From Candidatus Binataceae bacterium (lineage in GTDB: Bacteria; Desulfobacterota; Binatia; Binatales; Binataceae): a stretch of 64,000 bases of DNA. The notes under the pieces are model-generated. The model was not told the DNA's origin. It did no database searches and saw nothing but the letters and a program-made list of their open reading frames with translations. The position numbers and the translations under genes are program-made. The stretch is from positions 64,430-128,429 of the forward strand of contig DATGHL010000047.1 in the NCBI GenBank assembly GCA_035308025.1. Reading direction: 5' to 3'. Shown one piece after another: positions 52,894 through 60,846 of the stretch; position 1 is the first letter of the stretch; each line of letters starts with the position of its first letter.

Positions 52894-54172
52894 GCGCGAC
52901 CGGCTCGGGCTTAACGCCGGCTGCGAGTTTGCGCGACCCGGGTTCGACCTGGAAGGGATCGGTGAGTCCGAGCTTCTTGCTGTACTCGCGCACCTCGGGA
53001 ACCACTTCCTGCGCGATTAGCCGCATGCTGGTGCGGCGCGCTTCGGTCGAAATCGGCCCGTCGTTCTGCCAGAAAGAAAAGATTCCCGGCCGCAAAACTT
53101 CGAGAATTTTCTTGATCTTTGGAATCACCGTCTTGGGCGTGCCAACGATGAATTGCAGATTGTCCTGCGCGCCCTGGTAGGCGTCGAGGAACGACTGCTT
53201 CAGCGCCTTCGTGTCGACGTTTTCCTGCGCCTCGGCCGCAAAGACAAACGCTCCCGTCTTCGGATCGACGAACTGGCGCGCCATCCGGCGGGTCGCTTCC
53301 TTGGTGTTGTAGCCCGACGGAAACATCCACTCCGGCCGCGCGAAATGGGTCAGGCCGCCGCCCCATAGATCTGCGCGCCCCAGCTCCTGCGCCTTCTCTT
53401 CGGTCTCGGCGACGAAGACTTTCTGCAGATAACCGAAATTCTCCGGCCTGGCCTGATAGCCCTCCTCGGCCGCGATCTTCGTGTAGATGTTCCAGCACTC
53501 GACCGTCGGTTCGAGAAAGGTCGAAAGCGCCAGGTAGGGATAGCGATGGCGTGCGCACCAGATCAGCGTCTCCGGACTCACCAGCCCCGGAATCCAGATC
53601 GGCGGACGCGGCTTCTGCACCGGCAGAACCCACGGATTGATGAAGCGGTAATGGAAGTGCTTGCCTTCCCAGCGGAACGGGCCCGGACGTGTCCACGCCG
53701 CCATGATCAGATCGTGCGCTTCGTTAAAGTACTCGCGGTTGTAAGCGGGATTGGCGTTGTTGGCGAACTGCTCGCTGCCCGCGCCGCGCACCCATCCGGT
53801 CACCAGGCGGCCGTTCGAGATCATGTCGATCATCGCCAGCTCTTCAGCCAACCGCAGCGGATTCGTCACCACCGGTAGCGGATTTCCGAGCAGCACGATC
53901 CGCACCTTCTTGGTGATCTTGGCTAAGACTGCGGCTTCCATGTCCATCACCGCGCCCATGCAGAACGGCGTCCCATGATGCTCGTTCAGCATCACGCCGT
54001 CAAAGCCCAGCTCCTCGGCGAGCACCTTGTCGTCGAGATACTCATTGAGCAGCGCCGCGCCCTTGTTGGCGTCAAGATATTTGTTCGGCACGCCGAAGAA
54101 GCTTTGCAGCTTCAGGACCTCGTCTTCGGGCGCGTAGATGTACGGCCGCTCGGTGAAATACATTATGTGCAT
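52871..54172 (-). CDS. Luciferase-like (LLM) flavin-dependent monooxygenase
   Basis: 433 residues. Bacterial-luciferase TIM barrel: MHIMYFTERPY, GFDGVMLNEHHGTPF, ITKKVRIVLLGNPLPVVTNPLRLAEELAMIDMISNGRLVTGWVRGAG, YNREYFNEAHDLIMAAW, HFHYRFINPW. It uses reduced flavin and O2 to oxidise an organic substrate. The paralogue at 54234 has the same length and is closely similar, so a tandem duplication is likely. The substrate is unknown. Confidence 0.9.
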   Translation of the reverse strand: MHIMYFTERPYIYAPEDEVLKLQSFFGVPNKYLDANKGAALLNEYLDDKVLAEELGFDGVMLNEHHGTPFCMGAVMDMEAAVLAKITKKVRIVLLGNPLPVVTNPLRLAEELAMIDMISNGRLVTGWVRGAGSEQFANNANPAYNREYFNEAHDLIMAAWTRPGPFRWEGKHFHYRFINPWVLPVQKPRPPIWIPGLVSPETLIWCARHRYPYLALSTFLEPTVECWNIYTKIAAEEGYQARPENFGYLQKVFVAETEEKAQELGRADLWGGGLTHFARPEWMFPSGYNTKEATRRMARQFVDPKTGAFVFAAEAQENVDTKALKQSFLDAYQGAQDNLQFIVGTPKTVIPKIKKILEVLRPGIFSFWQNDGPISTEARRTSMRLIAQEVVPEVREYSKKLGLTDPFQVEPGSRKLAAGVKPEPVAHAEALGA

Positions 54173-54233
54173 AGCGATACCCTTCGCAGGCCCGCGCCTC
54201 AGGACAATCGACTGCCAATCTGATGCGTCAAGC

Positions 54234-55535
54234 TCAAGCCTCCAGCATTGAGGCGTTACCGACCGCTTCGTAACCGCTGCCCGACAGTTTCCGCGTCCCC
54301 GGCTTCATCTGGAAGGGATCCGTCAGCTTGAGCTCCACTCCGATCTCGTGCAGCGCCGGCAATACCTCCTTGCCCAGCAGCTCGACACAGCGATGGCGAT
54401 CGGCGGGCGCATAAGGTCCGTCGAGCCAGAACGAAAAGATCCCCGGGCGCAGCACTTCGAGGATGTAACGCAGCTTCTTGACCAGCGTCTTCGGCGAGCC
54501 GGTGATGATTTGCCGCTCCTTCTGCCAGGTCGGGTAGCCGTCGTAGATCGACTTCTTGAGGGCCTGAATTTCGGCGTCGTTCTCGGGGTCGTGATCGGCT
54601 CCGCCATGCCCGCCGGGCAGGTTAGGGTTGGCCGCCTGACTCGCCAGCCGCTTCGTCGCCTCCTTCGAGTTGTAGCCCGGCGGGAACATCCATTCAGGCT
54701 TCGCGAAATGCGCAAAGCTGCCGCCGAAGAGAAAGCCCTTGCCGAGCTCCTCCGCCTTCTCGTCAGTATCGGCGCAGAAGACCGGCTGCAGGTAGCCGAA
54801 ATTCTCAGGTCCCGCCTGATAGCCCTGATCACTGGCGATCTTGCCGTACATATTCCACAGCTCGAGGGTCGGTTTCAGCGACGTCGCGAGCGCAACGTAC
54901 GGATACTTGTGATTCGCCGTCCATTGCACGGTCTCGGGACTGACCAAGCCGGGAATCCAGATCGGCGGATGGGGTTTCTGCACCGGCAGCACCCACGGGT
55001 TGACGAAGCGATAATGGAAATGCTTGCCCTCGAAGCGGAACGGCCCGGGCTTGGTCCAGGCCTGAATAATGAAATCGTGAGCTTCGTCAAACAGCTCGCG
55101 ATTCTGCGCCGGGTTCGCATTCATGAAGAGCTGTTCGCAGCCCGCGCCGCGGATAAAGCCCGGCACGAGCCGCCCGCCCGAGATCATGTCGATCATCGCC
55201 AGCTCTTCCGCCAGCCGCAGCGGATTGCCGACGATCGGCGTCGGATTCCCGAGCAGCACGATGCGCACGCGCTTGGTCGTCTTCGCCAGCACCGCCGCTT
55301 CGACGTTCATCACCGCGCCCATGCAGAACGGGGTACCGTGATGTTCGTTGAGCATCACACCGTCAAAGCCCAACTCGTCGCAGTAAATCTTCTCGTCGAG
55401 ATATTCGTTGAGGAACTGCGCGCCCTTGTCGCGATCGAGAAAGGTATTCGGCACGCCGAAGAAACTCCGGCGCTTGAGGACTTCGTCCTCCGGCACCGCA
55501 TGGTAGGCGCGCTCGGTGAAAAACATTATGTGCAT
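54234..55535 (-). CDS. Luciferase-like (LLM) flavin-dependent monooxygenase, paralogue
   Basis: 433 residues, same length and domain order as the neighbour at 52871: MHIMFFTERAYH, GFDGVMLNEHHGTPFCMGAVM, KTTKRVRIVLLGNPTPIVGNPLRLAEELAMIDMISGGRLVPGFIRGAG, QNRELFDEAHDFIIQAW. Differences cluster in the C-terminal third (GGHGGADHDPENDAEIQAL insert versus the partner), which could change substrate access. 61 bp separate it from the second copy and 100 bp from the hydrolase gene. Confidence 0.9.
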   Translation of the reverse strand: MHIMFFTERAYHAVPEDEVLKRRSFFGVPNTFLDRDKGAQFLNEYLDEKIYCDELGFDGVMLNEHHGTPFCMGAVMNVEAAVLAKTTKRVRIVLLGNPTPIVGNPLRLAEELAMIDMISGGRLVPGFIRGAGCEQLFMNANPAQNRELFDEAHDFIIQAWTKPGPFRFEGKHFHYRFVNPWVLPVQKPHPPIWIPGLVSPETVQWTANHKYPYVALATSLKPTLELWNMYGKIASDQGYQAGPENFGYLQPVFCADTDEKAEELGKGFLFGGSFAHFAKPEWMFPPGYNSKEATKRLASQAANPNLPGGHGGADHDPENDAEIQALKKSIYDGYPTWQKERQIITGSPKTLVKKLRYILEVLRPGIFSFWLDGPYAPADRHRCVELLGKEVLPALHEIGVELKLTDPFQMKPGTRKLSGSGYEAVGNASMLEA

Positions 55536-55635
55536 CTCAGAAATCTCCCGCCGAATCTCGTTAACCTATTCCTATCAGATGGGCGCCGCAGCGACGACTG
55601 CATTCAACCGTCGGCCGCCTGTGCCCTCGCCGGGC

Positions 55636-56421
55636 TTAGCCCAAAAATCCTGTGACTTCGCGGATGAAGTCGTCGGGCTTCTCGACCTCGGGCATATGCC
55701 CGCAATCGATCGTGACCAGTTTGGCCCCGGCGATCCGCTTGCTGTAGAGCTCGCCCATCGACAGCGGCGTCACCGGATCGCGCTTGCCCCATAGCACCAG
55801 CGTCGGGAGGCCGGCGACGTTGCCCAGCAGATGCTCCATGCTCTGCGTGAACATATAGGGCCGCCAGATGATGCGCGCGCTCTCCGCTCGCGCTTCTTCC
55901 CAGGCCTCGTACTGCTCGGGCGTCTGTTCGCCGCCGAAGAGCTTGCGGAACTCTTCGCCCTGCGGGTCGATCACGTTCTTGTTCAAATAGGCGCGCGCGG
56001 TGACGGTGAACATATCCATGATTTCGCCCGACGGCGGGCGCAGTCCGGTCGCGCCGACCAGCACCATCTTGGTGAACTGCCCTGAATTGGCGACGGCCAT
56101 CTCGGCCGCGATGTAGCCGCCGAGCGAGAAGCCGATGACCTCCATCGGCGCGAGCTTCTGCTCCCGGATGAAGCGGCTGTAGAAGTTTGCGAGGTCGCGC
56201 GCGTCCGTGATCCAGTCGGCCAGCGGCGATTTGCCGAACCCCGGATGCAGCGGGATGCACAGCGTCCGCTTCGCCGCCAGCGCCGCATTCCACTTGAGCC
56301 AGCCCGGAAAGCCCAGCTCGCCGTGCAGCACCAACAAGGGCTTCCCGGAACCGCCGGTAATCACATGCAGCTCGTTGTCCCCGACCTTGTACTTAACCTC
56401 TTTCCAACCTTGGTCTGCCAT
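55636..56421 (-). CDS. Alpha/beta hydrolase
   Basis: 261 residues. Nucleophile Ser99 in EVIGFSLGGYIAAEM, acid in WGKRDPVTPL, His in IDCGHMPEVEKPDDFI. Oxyanion region LVLHGELGFPG. The pattern fits meta-cleavage or carboxylesterase-like hydrolases that process oxygenation products. It is the first gene of the operon with the two luciferase-like enzymes and the carboxylase, so it probably acts in the same pathway. Confidence 0.88.
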   Translation of the reverse strand: MADQGWKEVKYKVGDNELHVITGGSGKPLLVLHGELGFPGWLKWNAALAAKRTLCIPLHPGFGKSPLADWITDARDLANFYSRFIREQKLAPMEVIGFSLGGYIAAEMAVANSGQFTKMVLVGATGLRPPSGEIMDMFTVTARAYLNKNVIDPQGEEFRKLFGGEQTPEQYEAWEEARAESARIIWRPYMFTQSMEHLLGNVAGLPTLVLWGKRDPVTPLSMGELYSKRIAGAKLVTIDCGHMPEVEKPDDFIREVTGFLG

Positions 56422-56572
56422 TGTAGGTAAGCTCCGTTTGCGCCCGAATTTTGGCGATCCTTCGCCCCCGCCGCGCTCCTGTTACGACAGTGCGCCGCAC
56501 GGTCTCTTCTGAACAGGCGGAAAATATATCCCGCGGAAAGCGAAAACACTAGCGAAACGCGCCCACTAGTGC

Positions 56573-57106
56573 TTAATTGCAGGCGCAGTTCGAACAGGCC
56601 GCGAGCTGCCCCACAGACGACGTGGTTAAAGTGCCGGGCAGAGTCGTGCCTGCCGCAGTAGCGGCACTCGGATTCTCGAAGCCCTGCGGCAGCGTGGCCA
56701 CCGAGCCAAAGGCTGAGGCCTGATGAGTTGCCAGCAGCGGCGGCGGATGCGGACGCCGCTCGTTGTAGGCGAGACAGGCGCCCGTTGCCGCCTGACGGGC
56801 GGCGAAGAAGCCCGAAGCACTGACCTGCCCCATCCAGCTCGTCTGCACGGCAGCACCCGAGCAACTGCAGTTGAAGACCTGCGGACCCGGAGTCGGGACC
56901 GCCGCGGTCGGCGTCGGCAAGGCGATCAATGAGGGCGCCGCCAGCGCCTGTCCGGGCGCAGGCAGTTGCGCCGGACCGACCGGCGGGGGCAGCGGCGCAA
57001 CCGACGGATTCGGCGGCGGTAATTGCGCCAGCACCAGGTAGCTGGTCATTTCGATTATCAGGCCGATCATCAAAATCGCCTTCGCCAGCAGCTTCAATAA
57101 TGACAT
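56573..57106 (-). CDS. Exported proline/alanine-rich protein of unknown function
   Basis: 177 residues from ATG 57106 (MSLLKLLAKAILMIGLIIEMTS), a signal peptide or N-terminal anchor; the open frame further upstream is unlikely to be translated. Then a proline-rich linker (PPPNPSVAPLPPPVGPAQLPAPGQ) and a C-terminal domain with NCSCSG, GACLAYNERRPHPP and a terminal CSNCACN, six Cys that may form disulfides or bind metal. I recognise no family. It is divergent from the TolC-type gene. Confidence 0.65.
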   Translation of the reverse strand: MSLLKLLAKAILMIGLIIEMTSYLVLAQLPPPNPSVAPLPPPVGPAQLPAPGQALAAPSLIALPTPTAAVPTPGPQVFNCSCSGAAVQTSWMGQVSASGFFAARQAATGACLAYNERRPHPPPLLATHQASAFGSVATLPQGFENPSAATAAGTTLPGTLTTSSVGQLAACSNCACN

Positions 57107-57264
57107 CTCAGAAATTTCGCCTAATCCGGTGGACGCAGTAGAAGGCCGCCGGAACCTTTGGCTATAATCGCGCGACTGGCGTGTTGCAAGCCGTCGTCCA
57201 AAAATCGGCGCGCCGACATTTTTTCCGTCCGGCTTTCGCACACATCGATGGGGCGAGGGTAAAG

Positions 57265-57287
57265 CTCCCTTGTTTTTTCCGAGGGAG
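57265..57287 (+). promoter_or_regulatory. Leader hairpin of the TolC-type gene
   Basis: CTCCCT and AGGGAG pair around a T-rich loop (TGTTTTTTCCG), about 22 bp before the start at 57309 and just upstream of the GTTAGGAGGC ribosome site. It could affect translation. The consensus of the fluoride riboswitch is not present. Confidence 0.35.
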
Positions 57288-57308
57288 ACCGTTAGGAGGC
57301 TGTGTCAG

Positions 57309-59177
57309 ATGCTATCGATCAAAAAAATTCCGCCGGCGCTTTTACTCCTGCCGCTCGCGATCGCAATCACTGCCGCCGCTCAATCGCTGCCGCCAACGAC
57401 TACATCCGCGCAGGCGCCCGCCCTGGCGTCGCGCATCGCGCCGCCGCGGGTCAACGTTCCCGCTTCGGCCGCCGATCAGTTCGAGCGCAATCCGATCCTT
57501 TCACTGCCCGGAGTTTTTGTTGATCAGAACACTCCCGGCACGACCGTTCCGCCCGAAGGGCTGATTAGCCAGGAATACCTCCGCACCGCGGACAATCACG
57601 CGCGCAAGCTCTCGCTCAAAGAAGCGATCTATATCGCGATCCGCAACAATCCGGCGCTCGCCGCAACCCAACTCGGGCCGATCGGGGGGACCGAAGCCAT
57701 CCGCCAGGCCAACGGCGCCTTCGATCCCGACCTGACCTCGCAACTCGACATCTCGAAAAGCGTGGCCCCGGTCTCCTCGGCCTTTCAGGTGCGCGGCAGT
57801 GACGCTTTCACCCAGAAATTTTACGACTGGAATTTCGGCATCAACAAAGTTCTCGCCTCGACCAACGGCATTCTCGGCCTGACCTTCGATAACAATCGCA
57901 CGTATTCCAACTCGACCTTCGCCTCGGTCAACCCGTCTTACACGCCGGCGGCCGAGCTCTCGCTGGTCCAGCCGCTGCTGCGTAATTTCGGCTGGGATTT
58001 CGCCCGAATCAATGTCCATCTGGCGGAATCCGCGCAACGCTCCGCCCAATGGACCTACGGTTCAGCCCTCAATGATTTCGTGCAGCGTATTGGCGGCGAT
58101 TACTGGGGCGTCGTCGGCGCGGTCGAGAACCTCGCCGTCGCCGACTCCGCGCTCAAGTTCAACGGCGATCTTGTCCGCGTCAACGCGATCAGCCTCAAGG
58201 TCGGCACGCTCGCCCCGATCGATCTCCAAGAGGCGCAGTCCGCGGCCTCGACCGCCGAGGCCAACGTCTATGCCGCCCAGGCCGCGCTGCAGACCGCCCG
58301 CGCCCAGCTCCGCGAGGACGTGATGCTGAATCCGAACGGCACCTTCATCCCGCAGGATGTCGAGCCTGCCGACACGCCCAATCCCCATCTTGAGATCCGC
58401 GACACCGAAGAGGCCGCGCTCGAGAATATGGTCGAGTACAGCCCGGCCCTCGGCGGCCTGCGCGAAGCCATCCGGACCTCCTTGCTGCAAGTCAAGTTTG
58501 CCCAAAATCAAACTCTTCCGCAGCTCAGTATCGGCGCGCAGTTCGGCGTCACCGCAGTCGCCGGCACCACCCCCTGCGTCGGTTTCAGCAGCGCGATCAC
58601 GCCCGGCGGCAACTGCGATCGGGTAGCGAACACCACCCCCCCGCCCGCCTTTGGCTTTTCAGGTAATCGGCTGCCCTTCGGCGGCATCTATGGCGACGCG
58701 CTCAACCGTATGCTCGACGCGCGCTTCTACAACTACGCCGGCGTTCTCAGTATCGAGATGCCGCTGGACAACGCCTCCGCGAAGGCCGCCCTGGCCCAGG
58801 CGCGCGTCAGCTACGAGCAGGCGCGCCTGCAGTATCGTTCCGCACTTTCACAATCGGTCGCGCAAATCGAAAGCGCGTTGGCCAACCTGCACGCCGACAT
58901 CAAGCGCGTGAAGGCCACAGAGGACGCCGCCGGCTATGCGGCCAAATCGCTTCACGACGAAAATGTCCGCTTCCGCGTAGGCCTCGCGACCACCCACGAC
59001 CTGCTCCAGTTCCAGAGCGAACTCGTGACCGCGCAGGGCAATCAGGTGCAGGCTGACGTTGACCTCGAGAACGCCCGCCTCGCGCTGTGGCACGCCGAAG
59101 GTACGCTGCTGGGCGCCTTCAATATCGAGTTCCAGCTCCAGGATCCGCGCGAGTCGCCATGGTACGCGACTTTCTGA
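57309..59177 (+). CDS. TolC-type outer-membrane efflux channel
   Basis: 622 residues from ATG 57309, after TAGGAGGC. Signal peptide IPPALLLLPLAIAITAAAQS. Two OEP repeats with coiled coils: KLSLKEAIYIAIRNNPALAATQLGP, VGTLAPIDLQEAQSAASTAEANVYAAQAALQTARAQLREDV, ALAQARVSYEQARLQYRSALSQSVAQIESALANLHADIKRV. It should form a trimeric barrel and tunnel for an RND or ABC exporter; the RND pair at 30591-34869 is a candidate but unlinked. A long Pro/Ser-rich N-terminal extension precedes the first repeat. crcB starts 20 bp downstream. Confidence 0.92.
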   Translation: MLSIKKIPPALLLLPLAIAITAAAQSLPPTTTSAQAPALASRIAPPRVNVPASAADQFERNPILSLPGVFVDQNTPGTTVPPEGLISQEYLRTADNHARKLSLKEAIYIAIRNNPALAATQLGPIGGTEAIRQANGAFDPDLTSQLDISKSVAPVSSAFQVRGSDAFTQKFYDWNFGINKVLASTNGILGLTFDNNRTYSNSTFASVNPSYTPAAELSLVQPLLRNFGWDFARINVHLAESAQRSAQWTYGSALNDFVQRIGGDYWGVVGAVENLAVADSALKFNGDLVRVNAISLKVGTLAPIDLQEAQSAASTAEANVYAAQAALQTARAQLREDVMLNPNGTFIPQDVEPADTPNPHLEIRDTEEAALENMVEYSPALGGLREAIRTSLLQVKFAQNQTLPQLSIGAQFGVTAVAGTTPCVGFSSAITPGGNCDRVANTTPPPAFGFSGNRLPFGGIYGDALNRMLDARFYNYAGVLSIEMPLDNASAKAALAQARVSYEQARLQYRSALSQSVAQIESALANLHADIKRVKATEDAAGYAAKSLHDENVRFRVGLATTHDLLQFQSELVTAQGNQVQADVDLENARLALWHAEGTLLGAFNIEFQLQDPRESPWYATF

Positions 59178-59196
59178 TCCCGGGATTGCCGGCCTG

Positions 59197-59589
59197 ATGC
59201 CTTATCTGTGGGTCGCGATCGGCGGCGCGCTCGGCAGCGTCGCCCGCTACGCCTGCAGCGGCGCGGTGGCGCGGCTGGCCGCCGGCGCCTTCCCGTTCGG
59301 CACGATGGTCGTCAACGTCAGCGGCGCTCTCCTGATCGGTTTTCTGGCCGCCCTGAGTATCCCCGAAGGCCGCACGCTGCTCCCGCCCTCCGCCCGCCTC
59401 TTTACGATGACCGGCATCTGCGGCGGCTATACCACCTTCTCAACCTTCAGCCTCGAAACCTTCAACCTGATGCGCGATCGCGAATGGCTCCAGGCCGGCG
59501 CCAATGTCGGGCTCTCCGTCGTGCTATGTTTGATCGCGGTCGGGCTCGGCTACGCCGCCGGGCTCACGCTCAATCGCGGTGGAGCTTAG
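59197..59589 (+). CDS. crcB: Fluoride channel CrcB/FluC
   Basis: 130 residues. Four helices with the family motifs LWVAIGGALGSVARYACSG, FGTMVVNVSGALLIGF (the Asn of the pore) and CGGYTTFSTFSLE (Phe box). FluC dimers release fluoride from the cytoplasm. It is 20 bp after the TolC-type gene and 4 bp before the DUF190 gene, so the three are probably co-transcribed. Confidence 0.93.
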   Translation: MPYLWVAIGGALGSVARYACSGAVARLAAGAFPFGTMVVNVSGALLIGFLAALSIPEGRTLLPPSARLFTMTGICGGYTTFSTFSLETFNLMRDREWLQAGANVGLSVVLCLIAVGLGYAAGLTLNRGGA

Positions 59590-59593
59590 CGCG

Positions 59594-59935
59594 ATGCAAA
59601 TCCCCCGGGATGCGATGTTGCTGCGGATTTTTATCGGCGAGAGCGACCATCATCAGGGCCGGCCGCTCTACGAAGCCTTGGTGCTGAAGGCGCGTGAACT
59701 GCATCTGGCGGGCGCGACCGTCTTGCGCGGCCCGATGGGTTTTGGCAAGTCCAGCCGTCTGCATTCAACAAAAATCCTGCGGCTCTCGGAAGACCTCCCG
59801 ATCGTGGTTGAGATCATTGACCAGCAACCCAAGATCGATGAGTTTCTCGCCGCGGCTAACGGCATGGTGCGCTCGGGCCTGGTTACCCTCGAAAAAGTCC
59901 AAGTTCTGCAATACGGGCGCACCAGCGAAGCATAA
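59594..59935 (+). CDS. DUF190 family protein
   Basis: 113 residues. RIFIGESDHHQGRPLYEALVLKARELHLAGATVLRGPMGFGKSSRLHSTKILRLSEDLPIVVEIIDQQPKIDEFL is the family pattern, a PII-like ferredoxin-fold. DUF190 is often fused or linked to CrcB, and some members bind nucleotides; the direct function is not known. Start ATG 59594, 4 bp after the crcB stop. Confidence 0.88.
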   Translation: MQIPRDAMLLRIFIGESDHHQGRPLYEALVLKARELHLAGATVLRGPMGFGKSSRLHSTKILRLSEDLPIVVEIIDQQPKIDEFLAAANGMVRSGLVTLEKVQVLQYGRTSEA

Positions 59936-60331
59936 GCGGAACGAGCAAACAGCCTGTCTGAACTTGTCGAAGGGAGTCTGCGACGTGCGGCCCGGTAAGC
60001 GCCGCCCTGGCCGCGCGCTCAACAAAAAAGGGAGAGTGCCGATGCACCCTCCCTCTCCCCCGGCCCGCTAGCCTCCCCCCTTCAACATCCTCAATCTTTG
60101 CGCCCCCACCGTCTTCTCTCCTTCATAGAGCAGGAGCTATGCCGGCGGCCGAGTCGCTTAAACCCCTCAACAGACGCGCCGTCTTCCTGGGATTCGCGCG
60201 CAAAACTAACCGTCAGACCGACAAAAAAATGTGACACGCTACCAAATTCGAGCGCCACGTCTGTGACGCATCAAGCCGCCGTTTATTGCCTCCGCCCAAT
60301 CCTCTAACCTGCGCTCTGGAGGTTTGTGCCG
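59936..60331 (-). terminator. Gap with a minus-strand intrinsic-terminator-like hairpin at 60030-60060
   Basis: No gene seen in 396 bp. Read on the minus strand, the GGGAGAGGGAGGGTGC / GCACTCTCCC stem is followed by TTTTTTGTTG, which fits an intrinsic terminator for minus-strand transcription, but the nearest minus-strand gene is the tannase pseudogene further right. The remainder has no supported feature. Confidence 0.45.
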
Positions 60332-60808
60332 ATGGCTCTCGCAATCCGCTTCGCCACTCCCGACGACGCTGCAATCATTCTGCGATGCATCCGCGGCCTC
60401 GCCGAATATGAACGCGACCTCGCCGCCGTCAAGGTTACTGCCGACGATCTGCGCGCACAGATGGCGACCGCTGACCCGCCCTTCGAGTGTCTCCTTGCCG
60501 AGTTCGACGCCGATCCCGCCGGCTTCGCCCTTTTCTTCCGCAACTACTCGACCTGGAGCGGTCGCCCGGGCCTCTATCTGGAAGACCTCTTCGTTTTCGA
60601 TCAGTATCGCGGCCGCGGCGTCGGCGGCGCGCTGATGCGCCGGCTGTTTGCGATCGTCGCAGAACGCGGATGGGCGCGGATGGAGTGGGCAGTGCTCGAC
60701 TGGAACACCCCAGCCCAAAGCTTCTATCGCGATCACGGCGCGCTGCCCCAGGAGCAGTGGACGCTCTGGCGCCTCGCCCTATGCACCAAGGCGTCTGACT
60801 CCACGTAG
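60332..60808 (+). CDS. GNAT N-acetyltransferase
   Basis: 158 residues from ATG 60332 (GGAGG 10 bp upstream; GTG at 60326 is possible). GNAT fold: IRFATPDDAAIILRCIRGLAEYERD, LYLEDLFVFDQYRGRGVGGALMRRLFAIVAERG (acetyl-CoA motif A) and MEWAVLDWNTPAQSFYRDHGA. The pattern is close to spermidine/thialysine acetyltransferases. It converges on the disrupted tannase gene; the role is probably polyamine or small-amine acetylation. Confidence 0.87.
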   Translation: MALAIRFATPDDAAIILRCIRGLAEYERDLAAVKVTADDLRAQMATADPPFECLLAEFDADPAGFALFFRNYSTWSGRPGLYLEDLFVFDQYRGRGVGGALMRRLFAIVAERGWARMEWAVLDWNTPAQSFYRDHGALPQEQWTLWRLALCTKASDST

Positions 60809-60846
60809 CTGGCGGCGTTGCCGCCGCTTATGGTCCTCCGGAGCGA

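Noticed and set aside
51907..55655. Open frames opposite the carboxylase and luciferase-like genes
   Set aside because: No recognisable protein pattern; paralogous shadows appear opposite both luciferase-like genes, as expected for antisense.
57107..57308. Fluoride riboswitch before the channel-crcB operon
   Set aside because: The GGCGATGG...CTGATG consensus is not present; only a simple hairpin is seen.
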